The translations under genes and the position numbers were made by a program. DNA of 32,276 nucleotides from [Mycobacterium] zoologicum (lineage in GTDB: Bacteria; Actinomycetota; Actinomycetes; Mycobacteriales; Mycobacteriaceae). The stretch lies in assembly GCF_020172665.1 (NCBI RefSeq), contig NZ_CP083985.1, forward strand, positions 1,944,596-1,976,871, in the 5' to 3' direction. The notes beneath the pieces are model-generated. The model worked only from the letters and a program-made list of their open reading frames with translations, was not told where the DNA came from and did no database searches. Numbering within the stretch: the first letter of the stretch is position 1; the number at the start of each line of letters is the position of its first letter. Shown here piece by piece: positions 19,035 to 25,529 of the stretch.

Positions 19035-19811
19035 TCAGACCCGGGTCAGGCGCAGTCGCCAGGCCTCCGGCCCGCGCTCTTCGTAGCCGACCGCGATCCG
19101 GCCACCGCTGCGCTCGGCGAGCTGGTGCAACAGTGGAATCGGGTCGTGCGGCGCCACCAGCATCAGCGAACCGCCGACCGGGACGGCATCGAAGGCACCG
19201 AACACCGTGGCGTGCCGGATCGCGTGCGGAATCTCGCGCACATCGAGCTCGGGCATCGCCTCGTCCTCTTCACCGCAGGTGCACCCGCCGTGGTCGTGCG
19301 CGGCCTGTGCCTGCTGCGACGCCGGCGAGCCGATGCTGGGCAGCTGGCCGGCCAGGTCGGCCAGCGACACCCCGCTGGTCTCGGCCAGGGCGGGCAGCAG
19401 CAGGTCGGCGATCTTGCCGAACAACGCCTCCAGCAGCACCCGCAGCGCTTCGGTGTGCGCGGCGATCTGCACCCGGTCGGTGTCGCGGGCGACTCGCGCT
19501 GCGGCCTGCTCGATCAGCTGGGTCTCGCCGAGCAGCCCCTCGATCAGCAGCCGAGCCCGCTCGACCCGCACCGACGCGGGGTAGATCAGCTCGACCGCGG
19601 CACGCAGTTGCGGCCGTAGGCCGGTCTCGATGAACTCCTGCACCGCACGGTGGGCGTCGTCGAAGGCAGGGCCGGCCGAGCCGACGGCGGTGAACACCGC
19701 CGCACCCAGTGCCGCCTGCCGACCGAGCAGCTCGGCGTAGCGGGAGCGCACGTCTTCGACCGCTGCCGAGTCCGCCGCGCTGGTGGCCATGACCACGTCG
19801 TTGGTTGTCAT
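19035..19811 (-). CDS. DUF2249 protein with helical, hemerythrin-like N-terminal region
   Basis: A 258-residue cytoplasmic protein. Residues 1-165 are helical (HRAVQEFIETGLRPQLRAAV, HTEALRVLLEALFGKIADLL) and resemble hemerythrin-like cation-binding domains, but with few of the usual metal-binding histidines. A short linker HDHGGCTCGEEDE follows, then a C-terminal DUF2249 domain (ELDVREIPHAIRHATVFGAF, GGSLMLVAPHDPIPLLHQL), a TusA-like fold. Such proteins often accompany nitric-oxide or denitrification genes, but nothing here shows that link. It runs against the dcw genes, converging on yggT (32-bp gap) and divergent from wag31. GGAAGGAC precedes the ATG. I do not recall it in the M. tuberculosis cluster. 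Confidence 0.85.
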   Translation of the reverse strand: MTTNDVVMATSAADSAAVEDVRSRYAELLGRQAALGAAVFTAVGSAGPAFDDAHRAVQEFIETGLRPQLRAAVELIYPASVRVERARLLIEGLLGETQLIEQAAARVARDTDRVQIAAHTEALRVLLEALFGKIADLLLPALAETSGVSLADLAGQLPSIGSPASQQAQAAHDHGGCTCGEEDEAMPELDVREIPHAIRHATVFGAFDAVPVGGSLMLVAPHDPIPLLHQLAERSGGRIAVGYEERGPEAWRLRLTRV

Positions 19812-19870
19812 CCTGGGGTGTCCTTCCGGTTGGTGGTTCCCTGCGGCGGCACGCCGGCCGGCGGCCGTTC

Positions 19871-19905
19871 AATAAATACGGCTAACGCTTGTGAATAATA
19901 CGGCT
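19871..19905 (-). promoter_or_regulatory. Direct repeat upstream of the DUF2249 gene
   Basis: Read on the minus strand, AGCCGTATTATT (19894-19905) and AGCCGTATTTATT (19871-19883) form a direct repeat about 22-23 bp apart, 60-95 bp upstream of the DUF2249 ATG. The spacing of about two helical turns suggests a binding site for a dimeric regulator. Which one is unknown. Confidence 0.45.
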
Positions 19906-19981
19906 TCGTCCGCCGCGGTGGCGGGTCGGGTGGAGTGGGCGCCGGGGGCACTTTGCTGCCGCGTCGTCGGCCTGTCCCGTG

Positions 19982-20017
19982 ACGACGAACCGGCCGAATA
20001 TTTCGCCGGAACGTCGT
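19982..20017. other. Inverted repeat 1 in the DUF2249-wag31 intergenic region
   Basis: ACGACGAACCGGC (19982-19994) and GCCGGAACGTCGT (20005-20017) pair at 11 of 13 positions around a 10-nt AT-rich loop. With the second hairpin 37 bp on, it makes this 454-bp intergenic region unusually structured. No T-tract follows. Confidence 0.6.
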
Positions 20018-20053
20018 GAGCCGGCTTGGACGGCGGGTGTGCGCCCTTACCGG

Positions 20054-20073
20054 CGACGATTCGGTGATCGTCG
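20054..20073. other. Inverted repeat 2 in the DUF2249-wag31 intergenic region
   Basis: CGACGAT (20054-20060) and ATCGTCG (20067-20073) are perfect arms around a 6-nt loop. After it, 20110-20150 is a distinctly AT-rich patch containing, on the minus strand, GAGAATGATATTAAG, which loosely resembles half of a Fur-type box. Confidence 0.55.
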
Positions 20074-20175
20074 TCACCGTCGATGTTTGCCACAACGTGA
20101 TTTCGGTGGCGTCATTTTGAAATTCGCTCTTAATATCATTCTCATTGCCGGGCACCCGCGTCTGATGTGACAGGA

Positions 20176-20259
20176 TGGACGGCAGTTACGACACGGCTAA
20201 CGTTATTCCCGGTCGACGTACTGTTGTGCGATCGGTACTACCTACCTGACTTGAGGGGG
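20176..20259 (+). promoter_or_regulatory. Putative wag31 promoter and ribosome binding site
   Basis: TGGACG (20176-20181), a 16-nt spacer and TAACGT (20198-20203) form a plausible mycobacterial SigA-type promoter. The -10 lies in GGCTAACGTT, identical to the word upstream of mraZ. GACTTGAGGGGG (20248-20259), also shared with mraZ, supplies the G-rich ribosome site before ATG 20266. Confidence 0.4.
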
Positions 20260-20265
20260 CAGCAG

Positions 20266-21087
20266 ATGCCACTAACACCTGCCGACGTGCACAACGTCGC
20301 ATTCAGTAAACCGCCGATCGGCAAGCGCGGCTACAACGAGGACGAGGTCGACGCGTTCCTCGACCTGGTGGAGACGGAGCTGACCCGGCTCATCGAGGAG
20401 AACGCCGACCTGCGCCAGCGGGTCAGTGAGCTCGACCAGGACCTGGCTGCGGCCCGGGCCGGCGGCGCGGCTCAGCAACAGCAGCAGCCCCCGATCCCGG
20501 TCTACGAGCCCGCCCCCGAGCCGGTGGCGCCGCCGTCGGCGCCGGTCGCCGCAGTGGCGCCGCCGTCGGCCTCGGAGCCGTCGACCGATGATCAGCACCT
20601 CAAGGCGGCGCGCGTGCTGAGCCTGGCGCAGGACACCGCGGACCGGTTGACGGGCACCGCGCGTGCCGAGTCCGAGAAGCTGATGGCCGACGCCCGCGCC
20701 AACGCCGACCAGATCGTCAGCGAGGCCCGCCACACCGCGGAGACCACCGTGGCCGAGGCTCGCCAGCGCGCAGATGCCATGCTGACCGACGCCCAGACCC
20801 GCTCGGAGACCCAGTTGCGTCAGGCCCAGGAGAAGGCCGACGCGCTGCAGGCGGACGCAGAGCGCAAGCATTCGGAGATCATGGGCACCATCAACCAGCA
20901 GCGCACCGTGTTGGAGGGCCGGCTGGAGCAGCTGCGGACCTTCGAGCGCGAATACCGCACCAGGCTCAAGACCTATCTGGAATCCCAGCTCGAGGAGTTG
21001 GGTCAGCGGGGTTCGGCGGCGCCGGTCGACACCAGTGCGGCCGGCGACGGCGGCGGGTTCAACCATTTCAATCGCGGCACCAACTAA
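20266..21087 (+). CDS. wag31: Polar growth scaffold Wag31 (DivIVA)
   Basis: Wag31 assembles at cell poles and directs the elongation machinery in mycobacteria. The 273-residue protein has the conserved membrane-binding DivIVA domain ([35 protein letters not shown]), a proline/glutamine-rich linker at about 65-105 ([15 protein letters not shown], then VAPPSA twice), and a long C-terminal coiled coil ([20 protein letters not shown]). ATG 20266 is chosen for the near-invariant N-terminus and the upstream GAGGGGG; the frame is open further upstream. The linker has no threonine at the position expected for the PknA target Thr73 of M. tuberculosis. Confidence 0.97.
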   Translation: MPLTPADVHNVAFSKPPIGKRGYNEDEVDAFLDLVETELTRLIEENADLRQRVSELDQDLAAARAGGAAQQQQQPPIPVYEPAPEPVAPPSAPVAAVAPPSASEPSTDDQHLKAARVLSLAQDTADRLTGTARAESEKLMADARANADQIVSEARHTAETTVAEARQRADAMLTDAQTRSETQLRQAQEKADALQADAERKHSEIMGTINQQRTVLEGRLEQLRTFEREYRTRLKTYLESQLEELGQRGSAAPVDTSAAGDGGGFNHFNRGTN

Positions 21088-21149
21088 GGGCATAAATCAG
21101 ATCCCCGAGCGGTGATCGCGGGTAGTGTGCTGGTCGGGGAGGTGAATCG

Positions 21150-21578
21150 ATGCTGATCATCGCGTTGGTATTGGCCGCTATCGGACTAGCTGCGTTGGTA
21201 TTTGCCGTGGTTACCAGTAATGCACTGGTGGCGTGGGTGTGTATCGGCGCGAGCTTGCTGGGTGTGCTGCTGTTGATCGTCGATGCGTTGCGGGAGCGTC
21301 GCCGTCAGGCAGCCGGGGTGGCTGCCGGGGCGGTGGCCACCGGCACTGCCGAAGCGCCCGCAGCCGTCGATGACGACGACGATGTCGACGTTGCCGTTGA
21401 GGCCGACGAGGCGGTCGCTGCCGTCGACACCGCCGCCGACGGCACCCCCGGGGCCCTTGATGACGCAGACGCCGCCGACGAGGTCGCCGTTGCGGCGGAG
21501 ACCTCCGAGGAGGAGGCCGTCCCGGCCACGCTCGGCGAGGCCATCGGTGGGGGCTTCGAAGTCGACTCCGCCGACTAA
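21150..21578 (+). CDS. Small membrane protein downstream of wag31 (Rv2144c-like)
   Basis: A 142-residue protein with two membrane segments ([20 protein letters not shown] and [20 protein letters not shown]) and a cytoplasmic, Ala/Asp-rich acidic tail ([20 protein letters not shown]). Its place after wag31 and its topology match the conserved mycobacterial protein Rv2144c, whose function is unknown. GGGGAGG precedes ATG 21150. Its stop overlaps that of the convergent phosphoribosyltransferase by 4 bp, which marks the right border of the dcw block. Confidence 0.85.
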   Translation: MLIIALVLAAIGLAALVFAVVTSNALVAWVCIGASLLGVLLLIVDALRERRRQAAGVAAGAVATGTAEAPAAVDDDDDVDVAVEADEAVAAVDTAADGTPGALDDADAADEVAVAAETSEEEAVPATLGEAIGGGFEVDSAD

Positions 21579-22276
21579 TCCAGCGGCAGGCCCGGCGAGG
21601 GCGGGGTGGCCAGTAGGTCGCGCACCTCGTCGTCGCTGACCTGATGGAAATCTCGGTAATGGCGTCCGACGGTGTCGAATGCGGTGGGCATCGTCGCGCA
21701 CACCACGTCGTCGGCCTCCTGGGCGAGCTTGCGGCAGGCGGACTGCGGGCCTACCGGCACGGCCACCACGGTCGCGGCGGGTTCGGCTGCCTGCACCGCC
21801 CGCACCGCCACCAGCATGCTCGCACCGGTGGCGATGCCGTCGTCGACGATGATCACCACCCGACCGTGCAGCTCGGCGGCGGGCCGTCCGCCCCGATAGG
21901 CGACCTCCCGCCGGTGCAACTCGGCCTGTTCGCATTCGATCGCCGAGCGCAGCTCCTCGTCGCTGATCCGCAGGTCGGCGACGACGTCGTTGTTCACCAC
22001 GACATGTCCGCCGCCGGCCAGTGCGCCCATCGCCAGCTCCGGCCACCTCGGCACGCCTAGCTTGCGGACCATGAACACGTCCAGCGGCGCCCGCAGCGTC
22101 GCGGCGACCTCCCAACCGACCGGAACTCCGCCGCGCGCCAGGCCCAGCACGAGGGTGGCGGTGTCTTTCAAATCGGGCAAGTATTCGGACAGGCACTCGG
22201 CCAGTCGCCGTCCGGCGTCGCTGCGGTCGAGGAACGCGGGCGCCGACGTGCGGGGGTGCAGGCCAGGTCGAGTCAT
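21575..22276 (-). CDS. Phosphoribosyltransferase domain protein (Rv2143-like)
   Basis: A 233-residue protein with a type I phosphoribosyltransferase fold. The PRPP-binding loop is [15 protein letters not shown] (about residues 139-153), and the N-terminal part has [17 protein letters not shown] and [20 protein letters not shown]. These are typical of the stand-alone PRTase family of actinobacteria, whose substrate is unknown. It corresponds by position to Rv2143. ATG 22274-22276 has GGGGAG directly upstream. A 7-bp inverted repeat lies 36-55 bp upstream of the start. Confidence 0.88.
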   Translation of the reverse strand: MTRPGLHPRTSAPAFLDRSDAGRRLAECLSEYLPDLKDTATLVLGLARGGVPVGWEVAATLRAPLDVFMVRKLGVPRWPELAMGALAGGGHVVVNNDVVADLRISDEELRSAIECEQAELHRREVAYRGGRPAAELHGRVVIIVDDGIATGASMLVAVRAVQAAEPAATVVAVPVGPQSACRKLAQEADDVVCATMPTAFDTVGRHYRDFHQVSDDEVRDLLATPPSPGLPLD

Positions 22277-22311
22277 CTCCCCATCGAGCCTACGTCTGAT
22301 CGCGACCTCGG

Positions 22312-22331
22312 CGATTGAGCTCGATCAATCG
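22312..22331. promoter_or_regulatory. Inverted repeat upstream of the phosphoribosyltransferase gene
   Basis: CGATTGA (22312-22318) and TCAATCG (22325-22331) are perfect arms around GCTCGA. The position, 36-55 bp upstream of the minus-strand ATG, suits an operator. It could also be a small hairpin after the adjacent pseudogene fragment. Confidence 0.4.
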
Positions 22332-22347
22332 GTGGTCAGAAGCCGGG

Positions 22348-22440
22348 CTAGGTGCTGTGCATATCGACAGGCGTGACCAGACGATCGCCGACCCACAGCG
22401 TGTCGTAGCCAAGGTCCTCGGCTTCATGACGATCCTTTCG
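22348..22440 (-). pseudogene. Remnant of an F420-type luciferase-like oxidoreductase
   Basis: On the minus strand a short frame reads RHEAEDLGYDTLWVGDRLVT and then PVDMHST before a TAG at 22348-22350. This matches the early conserved region of LLM-class F420-dependent oxidoreductases (AEDLGYDSLWVGDR). No start, flavin-fold remainder or longer frame is present, so it is a roughly 30-codon relic. The match is by eye. Confidence 0.5.
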
Positions 22441-22512
22441 GTGATACATCAACCACCAATTGGGCGTACGACACCCCTATCCGTTCAGGGTTTGGACCGG
22501 CGGTGCTGCGAT

Positions 22513-23136
22513 TCAGGCGGCAGTGGTGGCGCCGAGGGCGAAGTCGAAGTGTCCGACCCCGTGGCGGGCCAGACCCATCACGACCAGGCCCGTTCCTTCC
22601 AGCCAGTGCGCCATGTTCAAATCGCCGACGTCGAGCGGGCGCAGATCGAGGGTCTCGATGAACTCCGCCACGGCCGCCTTGGCGCGCGCGTCGTCGCCTG
22701 CGATGAAGACGTCGAGCGGCCGGCCCTGGGATAGGACAACGCCGAAGATGGTGTTGAACGCCTTCACCACACTGGCGCTGACTGGGGCCGTCTTGGCGAC
22801 TTCCTGCGCGATCGAGGTGTCCTCGGGGATGGCCAACCCGTCGGCCGTGGAATTGAAGGGGTTGCTGATATCGACGATGACCTTGCCCGCGAGGGCTTCG
22901 CCGTAATGGGCAACGACCGGAACGACATTGGCGTACAACAGGGCTGCGATGACGATGTCTCCGGCCGGGACTGCGCCGAACCTTCCCGTCGTTGTGCCGC
23001 CGCTGAGCGCTTTGGCCAGGTCGGCGGCCTTGGTCTGATCGCGGCCGATGATTTCGACGGTGTTGCCGCCTGCTACGGCCAGCTCGCCGATGGCGCGGGC
23101 CATGTTCCCGGTGCCGATGATGCTGATGTTGCTCAT
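22513..23136 (-). CDS. NADP(H)-binding oxidoreductase, F420-dependent NADP reductase-like
   Basis: A 207-residue Rossmann-fold protein. The dinucleotide loop is ISIIGTGNMARAIGELAVAGG, followed by EIIGRD, then VIVDISNPFNSTADGL and VKAFNTIFGVVLSQG, as in the F420-dependent NADP oxidoreductase family (Pfam F420_oxidored). The exact substrate cannot be read from sequence; many relatives are annotated only as NAD(P)-binding. AGGA lies 7 nt upstream of ATG 23136. It is divergent from a marR gene, with two palindromic sites between, so it is likely the regulator's target. Confidence 0.85.
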   Translation of the reverse strand: MSNISIIGTGNMARAIGELAVAGGNTVEIIGRDQTKAADLAKALSGGTTTGRFGAVPAGDIVIAALLYANVVPVVAHYGEALAGKVIVDISNPFNSTADGLAIPEDTSIAQEVAKTAPVSASVVKAFNTIFGVVLSQGRPLDVFIAGDDARAKAAVAEFIETLDLRPLDVGDLNMAHWLEGTGLVVMGLARHGVGHFDFALGATTAA

Positions 23137-23165
23137 GATGTGTCCTGTCTTGACTTAGGATGGAA

Positions 23166-23185
23166 AAGGTTGACGATTCAACCTT
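23166..23185. promoter_or_regulatory. MarR-type operator, site 1
   Basis: AAGGTTGA-CGAT-TCAACCTT is a perfect inverted repeat with 8-bp arms, in the gap between the divergent oxidoreductase and marR genes, 30 bp upstream of the oxidoreductase ATG. Size and symmetry fit a MarR dimer site. Confidence 0.8.
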
Positions 23186-23192
23186 AAATCTA

Positions 23193-23214
23193 ATTGGTTG
23201 ATACGTCAACAAAT
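23193..23214. promoter_or_regulatory. MarR-type operator, site 2
   Basis: ATTGGTTGA-TACG-TCAACAAAT has 9-bp arms with one mismatch and shares the core GTTGA-N4-TCAAC with site 1. The site centres are 28 bp apart. This copy lies just ahead of the marR ribosome site (AGGAGG, 23217-23222), suggesting autoregulation. Confidence 0.75.
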
Positions 23215-23227
23215 GCAGGAGGTGTGA

Positions 23228-23716
23228 GTGCATATGGAACCGAAATGGCTGAGCCCTCGTGAGGACCGCGCCTGGCGGGCGTTCATACACGCGCACCAGA
23301 AGCTCGTCGCGCACCTGAATCGGGGCCTACAGGTATCGGGCCTTTCCGGCGCCGACTACGAGATTCTGGCGGTGCTCTCCGGTCACGATGGGGAGCGCAT
23401 GCCGGCCCACGCGCTGTGCAACATGTTGGACTGGGAGAAAAGTCGTGTCTCCCACCAGGTGCGGCGCATGCAGAAGGACGGTCTGATCAGTCGAGAGCCC
23501 AACCCCGATGACGCCCGCAGCACCATGGTCCGGCTGATGCCGGCAGGCCGTGCCGCCATCGAGAAGGCCGCGCCGGGGCACGTGGCGGACGTCCGCCGGA
23601 ACTTCGTCGACCTGCTCACCCCGGCTGAGCTCGACATGCTGGCCGCCCTCAGCGAACGAATCCTGCACCGTCTGGCTGAAGATGACGACGCCCTCGCCGA
23701 AGACGAGCCGTCATAG
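23228..23716 (+). CDS. MarR family transcriptional regulator
   Basis: A 162-residue winged-helix regulator. The N-terminal dimer helices (AFIHAHQKLVAHLNRGLQ) lead into SGADYEILAVLSGH, the recognition region MLDWEKSRVSHQVRRMQKDG, and the wing SREPNPDDARSTMVRLMPAG. The C-terminal helices contain a dimerisation segment (LTPAELDMLAALSERILHRL). GTG 23228 is 5 nt from AGGAGG; ATG 23234 is an alternative start. It most likely controls the divergent oxidoreductase and itself through the two GTTGA-N4-TCAAC sites. The inducer is unknown. Confidence 0.92.
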   Translation: MHMEPKWLSPREDRAWRAFIHAHQKLVAHLNRGLQVSGLSGADYEILAVLSGHDGERMPAHALCNMLDWEKSRVSHQVRRMQKDGLISREPNPDDARSTMVRLMPAGRAAIEKAAPGHVADVRRNFVDLLTPAELDMLAALSERILHRLAEDDDALAEDEPS

Positions 23717-24064
23717 CCGGTACGGCCATAGATGATGGGGCGGTGGAACCGTCAGCGCGGACTCGCGCCCAGCGGTGTCGCCGGTGGTTTCCGCGGTGGT
23801 CAGCCGGATCGTGCTGCCATAGGGCAACTCGGTGGACTCGGCGGCGACCCGCGGCAGGTGCGCCGCCATCCCGTTCTCGATCGTGTCGCCGTCGAAGTGC
23901 ACATAGTGGTCGAACCACGTTCCGGACAGATCAGTCGGTGCGGGGGTGCGCGGGTAGTTAGCGTGATTGGGTTGTGGCCCAAGCGCTCGGCGAATACCGG
24001 ACCCGAGTGCGATCGCGACACACGAGCCGGGCCGAAAATTGTGTCCGAGGGGGGACTTGGCCAC
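23711..24064 (-). CDS. Hypothetical protein, possibly a degraded gene
   Basis: A 117-residue open frame whose stop overlaps the end of marR by 6 bp in convergent orientation. The C-terminal 70 residues look protein-like (GTWFDHYVHFDGDTIENGMA, PYGSTIRLTTAETTGDT), while the N-terminal third is of poor quality. The start would be GTG 24064 without a clear ribosome site. I do not recognise the family. It may be the 3' part of an older gene that lost its beginning. Confidence 0.35.
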   Translation of the reverse strand: MAKSPLGHNFRPGSCVAIALGSGIRRALGPQPNHANYPRTPAPTDLSGTWFDHYVHFDGDTIENGMAAHLPRVAAESTELPYGSTIRLTTAETTGDTAGRESALTVPPPHHLWPYRL

Positions 24065-24150
24065 TTACGACACGGGTTCTGACCTGGCGAATCGGTACCT
24101 GATCGTCATCCATGCCGGGGTTGACCCACCTCTGACGTCGAGCGGTCGGA

Positions 24151-24585
24151 TTAGGGGTCGAGTTGGGCGGGGGCGAGTCGGCACCCGGCGGCTTGGGCTC
24201 CGGCGTGCAGGCGTCGGTCCCAAACGGCGACGATCAGGCCGGGTTCGCCGACTGCCAACGCGCTGGCCAGATGGACAGCGTCGGCTTCGCGCAAGGCATG
24301 GGCGCGGGCGAGGCGGCCGGCGTGCTGTTCAACCGTGGCGGTGAGTTCGATTGGGCGGGTGGCGGCCCAGAAGTCCTCCCAGTCACGCTCGGCGTCGGCG
24401 AGCTCGGATTCGGTTAGGTCGTGATTGCGGGCTGCTGCAGCGAGTGCGGCGCGGACTTCGGGGTAGGCCAGGCGGCTGGACAATGCGGCGTCGCAGCCGT
24501 CCCACAGCGCGGATGCCAGCGAGCTTCCTGTCTCGGTGGTGAGAAGTTTAACGAAGGCGCTGGCGTCGAAGTAGACGAGCGGCAC
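24151..24585 (-). CDS. PIN-domain ribonuclease toxin, VapC type
   Basis: A 144-residue PIN-domain protein. The acidic active-site residues are visible: Asp7 in VYFDASAFVKLL, Glu43 in AYPEVRAAL, Asp102 in EADAVHLASAL, and Asp123 in VWDRRLHAGA. VapC toxins are Mg-dependent RNases that cleave tRNA or rRNA, held inactive by the cognate antitoxin. The start is GTG 24585, only 3 bp after the antitoxin stop, which fits coupled translation. M. tuberculosis carries the unrelated ParDE2 module near the Rv2143 locus (from memory). Confidence 0.9.
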   Translation of the reverse strand: MPLVYFDASAFVKLLTTETGSSLASALWDGCDAALSSRLAYPEVRAALAAAARNHDLTESELADAERDWEDFWAATRPIELTATVEQHAGRLARAHALREADAVHLASALAVGEPGLIVAVWDRRLHAGAQAAGCRLAPAQLDP

Positions 24586-24588
24586 CGG

Positions 24589-24849
24589 TCAGCGCCGCTG
24601 GTCGCTGACCTGGTCAGACACCGGCCGCCGCGGTCGGGGCCGGGACCGTCCCGCAGCGACGGGCCGCTGCGCGGTGGCCCTGGCAATCACGCCTTCGGCC
24701 GTGAGACGCTCCAAGGTGCCTGCGCTGTCCAGCGCAGCGAGTCGCGCGACCGGAATCCCGCGGTCGGTGATGACGACCTCATCACCAGCCCGAACTCGAT
24801 CGAGCCAATCGCTAAGGTGCGCGCGCAACTCGGTCACGGATACCTCCAC
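24589..24849 (-). CDS. Antitoxin, Phd/YefM-VapB type
   Basis: The DNA-binding part reads VEVSVTELRAHLSDWLDRV and GDEVVITDRGIPVARLA, the Phd/YefM fold that pairs with PIN toxins. The basic, disordered tail (RSRPRPRRPVSDQVSDQRR) should wrap the toxin. I chose GTG 24849 because it keeps the first beta strand; GTG 24837 has a better GGAGG site but would trim that strand, and ATG 24888 would run through the probable operator. It lies 3 bp upstream of vapC in one operon. Confidence 0.85.
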   Translation of the reverse strand: MEVSVTELRAHLSDWLDRVRAGDEVVITDRGIPVARLAALDSAGTLERLTAEGVIARATAQRPVAAGRSRPRPRRPVSDQVSDQRR

Positions 24850-24858
24850 ACCGTGAAC

Positions 24859-24887
24859 TGTACACTCGCTGAACCGTGATTTGTACA
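24859..24887 (-). promoter_or_regulatory. Possible toxin-antitoxin operator (two TGTACA words)
   Basis: TGTACA, itself a palindrome, occurs at 24859-24864 and 24882-24887, 23 bp apart and directly upstream of the antitoxin start. Paired sites about two helical turns apart are usual for autoregulated toxin-antitoxin operons. No experimental match is known to me. Confidence 0.45.
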
Positions 24888-24899
24888 TGTCACTTCTGA

Positions 24900-25154
24900 G
24901 TGTGGCAACGACGACCTGAGAGATTGACCCGCGCAAGCCGGAGGCGAGGTGGCAACGGGCCGGTACACCGATTCGTCCGCGGTGCTGGCGACGCCGAGAC
25001 GGTCGATATTATGGTGGCTGGTGGCCTTCCGTCCAAGCTGCATCCGAAGGTGTTGCGGCGGAAGGTGTTTGCCGTCCCCGGTGGGACTTCGGCGCGGCTG
25101 GCGTTCGTGGTCAGCTGTATGAAGACGGCAGCGCCTCGGTGTCGGACGCCGGGT
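24900..25154. other. Gene-poor stretch beyond the toxin-antitoxin module
   Basis: No convincing coding frame on either strand. A + frame from 24900 stays open for 124 codons (VFAVPGGTSARLAFVVSCM), but it lacks a ribosome site and recognisable domains. The stretch separates the conserved chromosomal part from accessory DNA and may hold gene relics. Confidence 0.4.
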
Positions 25155-25382
25155 CTAGCTTGCAGCAGCGGGCTCTTGAATTCTCTGCGTGAGGTGCTGT
25201 GTGCGGTGACTGCCGACGATCGCCTTCATTGGCGTTCTGTTGCCAGCGACCCGATTGAACGACTCTCCCAGTAGTAACAGTTGGCCTGAGTCGCGAAGAA
25301 CCTCGACATCCCTTGGATCGTATTCGTATGACGGAGCGTGCTTCAAGCTGGTGTAGGCGTCCCAGAACAGTTGGCTCCACAT
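25155..25382 (-). CDS. Short hypothetical ORF, perhaps a gene fragment
   Basis: A 75-residue frame that begins MWSQLFWDAYTSLKHAPSYE and continues YDPRDVEVLRDSGQLLLLGE, which reads like real protein for about 60 residues. The end (THQTQ-like, low complexity) is not convincing. There is no clear ribosome site and I do not recognise the family. It may be an isolated fragment in a decaying region. Confidence 0.3.
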   Translation of the reverse strand: MWSQLFWDAYTSLKHAPSYEYDPRDVEVLRDSGQLLLLGESFNRVAGNRTPMKAIVGSHRTQHLTQRIQEPAAAS

Positions 25383-25529
25383 GTCCAGTTGGTGGCATTA
25401 CCCCGAGACCGTGGCTAAGAGACCGAAATCACAACTACCCGTTTGAAATTCAATAGCCCACAACTGACTAGGAACATAAGGGGTAACCGAGCTTCAACTT
25501 GGGTGCGATTGCTGAACAACCGTTTTTAC
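25383..25529. other. AT-richer intergenic stretch
   Basis: Lower GC than the flanks, with no gene. It follows the 3' end of the minus-strand carboxymuconolactone decarboxylase-like gene. No clear hairpin plus T-run was found. Confidence 0.4.

Noticed and set aside
20121..20145. Fur or Zur box upstream of wag31
   Set aside because: Only about one half-site matches the consensus; too weak to list as a feature.
19808..20155. 115-codon minus-strand frame in the DUF2249-wag31 gap
   Set aside because: Low protein quality (Arg/Pro/Thr runs), no ribosome site, and it overlaps inverted repeats and direct repeats; treated as regulatory DNA.
22315..22734. 139-codon + strand frame opposite the oxidoreductase
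   Set aside because: Mostly antisense to a well-supported gene and without family resemblance.
23732..24082. 116-codon + strand frame after marR
   Set aside because: Gly/Arg-rich composition; the opposite-strand frame at 23711-24064 looks more protein-like, though also uncertain.
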